Origin: G963674835 sp963674835
Lineage (GTDB): Bacteria > Planctomycetota > Planctomycetia > Pirellulales > Thermoguttaceae
NCBI GenBank assembly: GCA_963674835.2
Contig: CAXXKC010000003.1
Span: 2,480,001-2,544,000, forward strand
Reading direction: 5' to 3'
DNA: 64,000 bases
Part shown: positions 57,973 to 64,000 of the stretch, piece after piece
Numbering within the stretch: position 1 is the first letter of the stretch
Layout: each line of letters starts with the position of its first letter
Position numbers and translations under genes: made by a program
The notes under the pieces: model-generated
What the model was told of the DNA's origin: nothing
What the model saw: the letters and a program-made list of their open reading frames with translations, nothing else
Databases searched by the model: none

Positions 57973-60900
57973 ATGTTTGTAAGAACCTTCCGGCACCTAC
58001 CTCGCTTGACGCCGCCTCGATGGGGTGCAACGACGTTCGTTTGCGCCCTCACATGGTTTGCGTTTCTGGCCACGGCCAGTGCGCAGTCTGGCGGTCCCGC
58101 CGACTATCGCGTCTACCCGCTGAAATTCAAGGCGGCTGCAGACGCCGAGCGGATTGTTTCCCAAATGCTCTCCGGTCAGCCTGCCGCACAGGTGGGCGTT
58201 GATGCGGCCAAGAACCAGCTATTGGTGCGTGGCCCGCAGGAAGTGCAGGACGTTGTCCGGCAGTTGCTGGAATCGTTCGATCGTCCGCCCGCCGCTGCAC
58301 CAGCGGTCAAACCGGTGGTCAATACGTATCCTTGCGAGCCAAACCGACTGGCCGAGGCAGTCAACGCGCTGCGGGCGCAGTTCGCCGGACGGCCGGACGT
58401 GCGAATCGCCAGCGATCCGGGCACGAGCCGACTGCTCGTCCTCGCTCCGCCCGACGTGCACACCGCCTTGGCCAAGCAACTTGGCGGGGATCCACCGGTA
58501 CCCCCCGCTTCGCAGCCGAGCGTTCAAGGAGCAACAGGGCAAGCGCCGGCGAAACAGGTTGTCGTGCATTCACCGGCTGCTGCCGCCGCGGATTCGCCAG
58601 CCCGGATGGGTGGAGCCGCCTCGTACGAGCCCGTCCAGCAGTTGGTTCCCGTAGGGAACATTCGTGCTGAGCAGATCGAGATGAGGCTTCACGATCTGCT
58701 GGGACCGCGTTTGATCCCGATGACAAGCCCGCAGGGTGGCGTGTTCGGCCAGCGGCTCTCCGACGATGCAGGACATGTCGTCGAGTTGCGGGTTGACCCG
58801 ACGCGCAACGCGGTCCATTTGGTCGGCTGGCGGCCGCTCGTGCTGCAGATGGCCGAATTGATCCACGTCTTGGATACGCCGCAGCAATCTCCGGATCGGT
58901 CCGTCTCCATTGTTCACCTGCGTGGGAACGCTCGCACACGACTGCGGCAGGCGATGGGAGGTAATCAGAGTCCGCCTCCGCAAAGCGCACCATCGGCACC
59001 AGCGGGCGGCGTCGTGCCCATCCCCACCGCTCCTGACGCGAACAAGAGCGGCTATGCACGGCCATCGGCGCCGGGCGTCAGCCTGACTGCACATCTGTAC
59101 CAAGCGGCACCGGCCGCCGGCGGCGCCCCTGCCGGGCCTCCGTCAACGGGCTCGCCTGCCCCTGGGCCAAGCGCGGAACAGCCGGAATCGGCCGTCATGC
59201 CCGTTAGTCCGGAGGTTGAGCAACAGTTGCAGCAGCAGCTCCAGCGCCTGCGTCAACTGGGCGAGGATGTGGAGGTGCAAACTCTCCCGGATCTCGATGT
59301 CTTGATTCTTCGCGGCCGTCAACACGACGTCGAGGAAATGCGGCGCATCATTGAGGAGATTGAGCGAATCAGCGCCGAGGAGGCGCCGGGCATTGAAGTC
59401 TACCAGCTGCGCTATGCAAGTAGCACTAGTCTGGCGCAGGTGCTGAAGGAAACGGGCGCCGATCTGACGAACACTCGCCAGGGCCGGGCCACGATTACGC
59501 CTTTGGTCAAGCCGAATGCACTGCTGTTGATCGGATGGGGTCAGGCGTTGGAGGCGATCAAGGAGTTGATAAGCAAGTTGGACCAGCCCGTCGCCCCGGG
59601 CACCCAGGTGCAAGTATTCCGCCTGAAACACACGCCTGCCAGTGCAGCCGAGGCCACCATTCGCCAGTTTTTGACCGGCCGCAAGGGTCTGGCGACCGAG
59701 GCGCAATTGGTGGCGGACGCCCGCACCAACTCGCTGATCGTGTGCGCGGCGCCGCGCGATCTGGCTGAAGTGGTCCTGTTGATCGAGCGGCTCGATGTAG
59801 GTCAGAGCGCTGCGGTCAACCAGGTCCGCATCTTCCCGCTGGAGAATTCTCTGGCCGCCGACGTCGCCGCCACGCTGCAAATGGCCATTCAAGGCAGCAT
59901 CGCGGGCTCCGGGCTCTCACCGCAGAAGTCGGCTGTGCTGGAGCTGTTGACCATCGATACGCAGGGGGCCAAGAAGCTGAAGTCGGGGCTGTTGAACGAC
60001 GTGACGATCACGCCCGACGTCCGCATGAATACGCTGATTGTGTCAGCGCCGGCGGAGAGCATCGATCTATTGGCGGAGCTTATTCGTCAGCTTGATTCGC
60101 CGACGGCGGTCGCCCAAATCAAGGTTTTCCACATCGTCAACGGCGATGCCAACTCGCTGGTCCTAATGCTGCGTGCCCTGCTGCCGCCACAACTGGGCGG
60201 CGGAACGCAGTTGCAACTGCCGGCGGCCGAGGGCGAAACGGCATTGACGCCGTTGCGGTTCTCGGTCGACATCCGAACCAATACGATCATTGCGGTTGGC
60301 TCAGCGGGCGACTTGGCGATCATCGAAGCTCTGTTGCTGCGTTTGGACCAGCGTGCGTTGGAGCAGCGGCGCAGCACGATCGTGCGGCTGCGCAACTCGC
60401 CCGCCGGCGATGTGGCGACGGCAATCAACGAGTATCTCCGCAGCGAGCGCACCGTGATGCAGGCGGCGCCCGGCACGTTGAATCCCTTCCTGCAAATCGA
60501 AAAGGAAGTGATCGTCGTCCCCGAGCCTGTGAGCAACTCGCTCATCGTCAGCGCCACACCGCGTTACTACGAAGACATCATGAAACTGGTCGACGAACTG
60601 GACGCGCAGCCGCCAATGGTCCTCATCCAGGTACTCATCGGTTCGGTCGACCTGCGCAACATGTCGGAGTTTGGCGTCGAGTTGGGTCTGCAGGACGCCT
60701 TGCTCTTCGACCGGAGCGTCGTGACAGATGGCACGCTCGATCCGGGCTTCGATTTCAACAACTCGTCGCTAGGCAACGCGGCCAGCGCGGGATCGCTGGC
60801 AACTCGCCGGAATGTCGCTGGCCAGGCACTGAGCAACTTCGATCTCTCTCGCATCGGCAGCGCTGGATACAGCGGTCTGGTGCTGGCGGCCAGCAGCGAG

Positions 60901-61800
60901 AGCGTGAGCGTGTTGATCCGCGCGCTGCAAGAGTGCCGACACCTGGAAGTGCTTGCGCGTCCCCAGATCATGACCTTGGACAACCAGCCCTCGTTCATCC
61001 AGGTCGGCCAGCGTGTACCGCGCATTTCGGGGTCGGCCATCAATACGGTCGGCCAGGTCAACTCGATCGTGTTGGAGAACGTCGGTTTGATTCTGGGCGT
61101 CACGCCGCGCGTGAGCCCGGAAGGCCTCGTAGTCATGGAGATCGACGCAGAGCGTTCGGAGCTGGGATCGATCGACGAGGGCATTCCGGTTGCCTTCAGT
61201 GGCGACCAGGTCATTCGCTCGCCGGTCACGAATCTGACGATGGCGCAGACGACGGTCAGCGCTGCCGATGGAGAAACGATCGTGCTGGGCGGCCTGATCA
61301 ACAAGACGAACAACGTCATACGGCGGCGGGTTCCCTGGCTGTCGGAAGTGCCCGTCCTGGGGAATCTCTTTCGCTACGACAGCAACTCGACGCAGCGTAC
61401 GGAACTACTGATCATCCTGACGCCGCACATCGTGCGCACGCCCAAGGACGCCGAGCGTTACAAACAGCTTGAGGCCGCCCGCATGCATTGGTGTCTGGCC
61501 GACGTGAACAATCTGAACGGTCCGACCGGAATTGGCGGCACACAGGTCATCTATCCCGACACGGATCCGCGCGGGGTCAAATCGACGACCGTTTCCCCCG
61601 GGCAAGCCGAGCCGGAGCCGATGGAGCCGATGCCGGTTCCCGAGCGTGTTCCGACGCCGAACCCTGTGCTGCCGAGGGTTGACTTCCCCGAGTCGACTGC
61701 ACCCTCGGCCAGCCAAGACACGTCTGCGCCGGCACCGTCGGCCAGCACGGGAGCGAACGCGAAATCGCCTTCGGCCGCTGCGCGTCAAGAAGGCAGTTGA
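57973..61800 (+). CDS. gspD: Expanded type II secretion secretin GspD
   Basis: Taken from ATG 57973 (signal peptide FVCALTWFAFLATAS) this is 1275 aa, about twice the usual 650; a TTG 36 bases upstream is possible. The N-half carries around eight secretin-N-like segments (YRVYPLKFKAAADAERIVSQ, VNTYPCEPNRLAEAVNALRA, IEVYQLRYASSTSLAQVLKE, VQVFRLKHTPASAAEATIRQ and others) with Pro/Ala linkers. The secretin barrel starts near residue 881 (VLIQVLIGSVDLRNMSEFGV) and ends with the family signature VPWLSEVPVLGNLFRYDS near residue 1127. It forms the outer-membrane exit pore. A Pro/Ser tail of about 80 residues follows. It is separated from the upstream gene by 276 bp. Confidence 0.94.
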   Translation: MFVRTFRHLPRLTPPRWGATTFVCALTWFAFLATASAQSGGPADYRVYPLKFKAAADAERIVSQMLSGQPAAQVGVDAAKNQLLVRGPQEVQDVVRQLLESFDRPPAAAPAVKPVVNTYPCEPNRLAEAVNALRAQFAGRPDVRIASDPGTSRLLVLAPPDVHTALAKQLGGDPPVPPASQPSVQGATGQAPAKQVVVHSPAAAAADSPARMGGAASYEPVQQLVPVGNIRAEQIEMRLHDLLGPRLIPMTSPQGGVFGQRLSDDAGHVVELRVDPTRNAVHLVGWRPLVLQMAELIHVLDTPQQSPDRSVSIVHLRGNARTRLRQAMGGNQSPPPQSAPSAPAGGVVPIPTAPDANKSGYARPSAPGVSLTAHLYQAAPAAGGAPAGPPSTGSPAPGPSAEQPESAVMPVSPEVEQQLQQQLQRLRQLGEDVEVQTLPDLDVLILRGRQHDVEEMRRIIEEIERISAEEAPGIEVYQLRYASSTSLAQVLKETGADLTNTRQGRATITPLVKPNALLLIGWGQALEAIKELISKLDQPVAPGTQVQVFRLKHTPASAAEATIRQFLTGRKGLATEAQLVADARTNSLIVCAAPRDLAEVVLLIERLDVGQSAAVNQVRIFPLENSLAADVAATLQMAIQGSIAGSGLSPQKSAVLELLTIDTQGAKKLKSGLLNDVTITPDVRMNTLIVSAPAESIDLLAELIRQLDSPTAVAQIKVFHIVNGDANSLVLMLRALLPPQLGGGTQLQLPAAEGETALTPLRFSVDIRTNTIIAVGSAGDLAIIEALLLRLDQRALEQRRSTIVRLRNSPAGDVATAINEYLRSERTVMQAAPGTLNPFLQIEKEVIVVPEPVSNSLIVSATPRYYEDIMKLVDELDAQPPMVLIQVLIGSVDLRNMSEFGVELGLQDALLFDRSVVTDGTLDPGFDFNNSSLGNAASAGSLATRRNVAGQALSNFDLSRIGSAGYSGLVLAASSESVSVLIRALQECRHLEVLARPQIMTLDNQPSFIQVGQRVPRISGSAINTVGQVNSIVLENVGLILGVTPRVSPEGLVVMEIDAERSELGSIDEGIPVAFSGDQVIRSPVTNLTMAQTTVSAADGETIVLGGLINKTNNVIRRRVPWLSEVPVLGNLFRYDSNSTQRTELLIILTPHIVRTPKDAERYKQLEAARMHWCLADVNNLNGPTGIGGTQVIYPDTDPRGVKSTTVSPGQAEPEPMEPMPVPERVPTPNPVLPRVDFPESTAPSASQDTSAPAPSASTGANAKSPSAAARQEGS

Positions 61801-61865
61801 GAAGAACCTGCGGATGGTTCGGCATACCGGCCGGCTCATCCTCATCGTGAACCGGATCAATACGC

Positions 61866-62939
61866 ATGGCACGACCGCAAACGCGTGGAATGTTCGCATA
61901 TCTTCTACGACTGACCGACGTACGGTACGCGGCGGTGATCTCGCTTCTCGCGGTACTGGGCGGCTGCACACCCCTGGATCTATCGAGAACGGTCCTCTCA
62001 CCCGTGTTCAAGCCGAAACCTGCGACGCCCCAGACGGTGGCCGACTTCTGGACGGAGTACTTGCATCGTGAAGAGGGGCAGCCGGCCGTCCGAGGCTTTG
62101 GCGGTCGCGTGATGTTCTACGGCGAGAAGGCAGGTGAAGCGATCGTGGTGGACGGTACGCTGACGATCTACGCCTACGACGACTCCAAGGGCGATCCCAA
62201 CGAGCAGAAACCGGACAAGAAATACGTCTTTCCCCGCGAGCAACTCGCCCAACACTATAGCAAGTCGCACCTTGGGCATTCGTACAGCTTTTGGCTCCCT
62301 TGGGATGAGATCGGCGGCGAGGAGAAGCGGATCACATTGATTACCCGCTTCGATGACGTCAGCGGCAGGGCCGTGATGAGCAAGCCGACCAAACAAACCA
62401 TCTTCGGCACGCGGCCGGCGTCGGACAAAGCGGTGGCGAAGTCGACCGACGAAGGGAATCCGTCGGGAAAGACGCCAAGCGACCAGACCATTCGCCAAGC
62501 GAGTTACGAAGAGGTATCACCCGGCGCAAAGGAAGATCCGATTGGAGAAGCGCCCCTAAGCACGACGATCAATCTGCCCCCGAGCTTCGTTCGGCGTTTC
62601 CGTGCGGCCATAGATGCCGCGGCAGAGGCCCAGCAACAAGGGGCGGCCGGGATTCAAGCTGTCCAGCCGGCTATTGTGCCGGTGACGACGAATCCGACGG
62701 TGAAGGTGACACCTCCGGCGGAGGCGGCGTCGCAGGCGACGGAGGCACAATCTGAAGCTCGTTCCGTACCTTCGAGATTCCCGGTTCAAAGAGCACGAAC
62801 AACTCGGCCAACTTTCGGTCATGTTCGGACGCAACCGTACCCTGCAGAATGGCCGAGTTCCCTTCCACGGTCACCGCGCACGGACCAAGCCAGCGAATGG
62901 ACGGTAACGACGTCAACTGCCCCTGCAGGCGAGAACTGA
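61866..62939 (+). CDS. Lipoprotein downstream of gspD (possible secretin-associated protein)
   Basis: A 357-aa frame (M9 is an alternative start) with a lipobox, SLLAVLGGC, at about residue 34, so the mature protein is probably lipid-anchored. The first 150 residues after Cys carry AVRGFGGRVMFYGEKAGEAI and GTLTIYAYDDSKGD, then SFWLPWDEIGGEEKRITLIT, a compact beta-rich domain I do not recognise. From about 62751 the composition changes to Arg/Thr/Pro/Ser, and the frame is antisense to the BON gene, so the last 62 codons are probably not a folded part. It is 65 bp after gspD, which suggests the same operon. A pilotin-like role is only a guess from position. Confidence 0.72.
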   Translation: MARPQTRGMFAYLLRLTDVRYAAVISLLAVLGGCTPLDLSRTVLSPVFKPKPATPQTVADFWTEYLHREEGQPAVRGFGGRVMFYGEKAGEAIVVDGTLTIYAYDDSKGDPNEQKPDKKYVFPREQLAQHYSKSHLGHSYSFWLPWDEIGGEEKRITLITRFDDVSGRAVMSKPTKQTIFGTRPASDKAVAKSTDEGNPSGKTPSDQTIRQASYEEVSPGAKEDPIGEAPLSTTINLPPSFVRRFRAAIDAAAEAQQQGAAGIQAVQPAIVPVTTNPTVKVTPPAEAASQATEAQSEARSVPSRFPVQRARTTRPTFGHVRTQPYPAEWPSSLPRSPRTDQASEWTVTTSTAPAGEN

Positions 62940-63345
62940 CTGTTGGGGCCTGAAGTTGGGCGAGTCCGAAGCCCACGGCCAGCCGCGGTTCGTACATCAA
63001 CTTCCTCGGTGGCTGAGGCAGACCACTCTTGTTGGCATCGGGCGCCGTTTCGACCTTCAGGTTGTCGACCGCCGAACGGATGGGATCCTTCGTTGACGCT
63101 TGCTCCATTCCCACGAAGCCTTGGGACTCGCTCTTGGCTCCCACCACGTCGTCCTTCTTGCGATTACCGCGGATGAACCGCTCTTTGCCCGAAAGGGTCG
63201 TCCCCGAGTCGGCTCCAGTCCCATTCTTGGCGCCGTACTTGCTGGTTCCGAGTTCGCGTTTGCCGAACATCTGGGCCGTGGTGGGGCGAGCCCACACCAA
63301 GGCAACGGCCACGGTCAACAAAGCGATCCCCATGCGACGAATCAT
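62671..63345 (-). CDS. Exported BON-domain protein
   Basis: A 224-aa protein. ATG 63345 is chosen because GAGG lies eight bases upstream and a signal peptide follows (MIRRMGIALLTVAVALVWAR, then TTAQ). A longer frame up to 63435 has no support. A Gly/Ser/Lys-rich linker is followed by a BON-like domain at about residues 140-200: GPCAVTVEGNSAILQGTVAS, then HDRKLAELFVLFEPGISKVR and NELQIVP. The tail is Pro/Ser rich. BON domains bind phospholipid and are typical of periplasmic proteins such as OsmY. The gene converges with the lipoprotein gene and overlaps it by 269 bp, which is exceptional. Confidence 0.8.
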   Translation of the reverse strand: MIRRMGIALLTVAVALVWARPTTAQMFGKRELGTSKYGAKNGTGADSGTTLSGKERFIRGNRKKDDVVGAKSESQGFVGMEQASTKDPIRSAVDNLKVETAPDANKSGLPQPPRKLMYEPRLAVGFGLAQLQAPTVSSRLQGQLTSLPSIRWLGPCAVTVEGNSAILQGTVASEHDRKLAELFVLFEPGISKVRNELQIVPPSPATPPPPEVSPSPSDSSSPAQ

Positions 63346-63722
63346 CGGCGCGCCCTCACGATTGGCATCGTTTTCCGCAATTGCGATCGACTCGATCACT
63401 CTAACTACTGTATCCAATCGAGCCTGCAAAAACAACGCCAGACGGCCCGTCAGGGTGGTGCGAATACTCCCGATATGGGTTGGATGTCGCTAGACCTGGC
63501 ACCCGCGAGGGTGATGATGGCGCGTTATGAGATTCACCCTATGGGGTAGTGGCAGTCTGGCCCGCAAATGACTTCGGTCAGGCGGGCGACATCTGCCGGC
63601 AACGCGACGTGGGTGTTCGCACCGAGTGCCAAATCCCCAAAAACGTTGACTCCTTTCGCTGCGCGGCGCTATGATCGAAGAAGTTCGGTTCCGGGCATCT
63701 GATTCGTTGGGGAGGATCTCAC
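63346..63722. other. Gene-free divergent region
   Basis: About 375 bp between the BON-domain gene (minus) and the next plus-strand gene. No consensus promoter pair was identified with confidence, and no RNA gene or strong hairpin was noticed. Short frames inside it are shadow-like. Confidence 0.4.
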
Positions 63723-64000
63723 ATGGCACGTCGTATCTGTTCTGTTGCCACACTGTTTGCCCTGCTGCTTGCCGTGGACGCACCGTGGGTTTGCGGAAGC
63801 GCCCGCGCCGCCGACTCGCAACCCCCCAAGAAGGCGTCGGCGGTCGATGCGAAGGCCAAGGGCGAGTACCTGAAACGACCACGGGCCAAAAAGGCCCGGC
63901 AGCAGGCCAGCGCCGCCAAACAGAAGGTCGGCGGCACGGGGTACCGCACTACGCTGGGCGAAGGTGAGGTGAAGATCTCCGTGGTTGTGGTTCGGGGAAC
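63723..64000 (+). CDS. Exported protein, N-terminal part only (cut by right edge)
   Basis: An ATG at 63723 is preceded by GGGGAGG seven bases upstream, a strong ribosome site. The product begins MARRICSVATLFALLLAVDA, a signal peptide ending near SARAADS, then a Lys/Ala/Gln-rich linker (KKASAVDAKAKGEYLKRPRA) and the start of a folded part (GTGYRTTLGEGEVKISVVVV). About 92 residues are visible, and the frame stays open to the edge. The family is not recognisable. Confidence 0.75.
   Translation, partial: MARRICSVATLFALLLAVDAPWVCGSARAADSQPPKKASAVDAKAKGEYLKRPRAKKARQQASAAKQKVGGTGYRTTLGEGEVKISVVVVRG

Overview
The window looks like a chromosomal segment of a planctomycete (Planctomycetota, most likely a Pirellulales-type lineage). 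The evidence is family content: three Tat-exported Gfo/Idh/MocA oxidoreductases, a DUF1559 pilin-like domain, very large secreted proteins in GC-rich DNA, and a type II secretion (T2SS) locus whose PilM/PilN/PilO/PilP-like parts are fused. A species cannot be named from the sequence alone. No rRNA, tRNA, CRISPR array, integrase or insertion sequence was found.

Layout. (1) 1-5276: a sugar-catabolism locus. Four minus-strand genes (TIM-barrel isomerase/epimerase, Tat-exported Gfo/Idh/MocA protein, small transaldolase, fucose/arabinose-isomerase-like protein cut by the left edge) diverge from a XylR-type AraC regulator. (2) 5332-16972: two overlapping minus-strand genes for very large exported membrane proteins of 1132 and 2750 aa. 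They share a module that occurs once in the first and twice in the second, and the larger carries a DUF1559 pilin-like domain in its middle. (3) 17705-28327: a plus-strand cluster of a MoxR-type AAA+ ATPase, DUF5682 protein, VWA protein, double-SWIM zinc protein and DUF4132/HEAT protein, which matches the composition of the E. coli yehI/yehLMPQ region. (4) 28598-33962: a beta-helix (pectate-lyase-like) protein, two divergent Tat-exported Gfo/Idh/MocA oxidoreductases and a DEDDh exonuclease. (5) 34495-62939: a T2SS region. It opens with a 3832-aa protein made of about 44 tandem secretin-N-like units and no secretin barrel. Then come a four-EF-hand protein (opposite strand), gspE, gspF, gspG, gspH, gspI, gspJ, gspK, a PilM-PilN-type gspL, a PilO plus PilP/GspC-like fusion, an expanded gspD secretin and a lipoprotein. 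(6) 62671-64000: a BON-domain protein that overlaps the lipoprotein gene tail to tail, and the start of another exported protein.

How the genes work together. The first four genes and XylR probably form a substrate-induced catabolic unit. The MoxR/VWA cluster probably forms one ATPase-driven assembly with a co-expressed zinc-binding partner; its substrate is unknown. The gsp genes are tightly coupled from gspG to gspK (ATGA-type or few-base overlaps) and encode motor ATPase, inner-membrane platform, pseudopilins and outer-membrane secretin. No prepilin peptidase (GspO) lies in the window. The giant N-domain protein resembles the N domains of GspD and is the most unusual object here.

Limits. 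Starts were chosen from Shine-Dalgarno (SD) spacing and signal peptides. Family calls come from recognised motifs, not from database searches.
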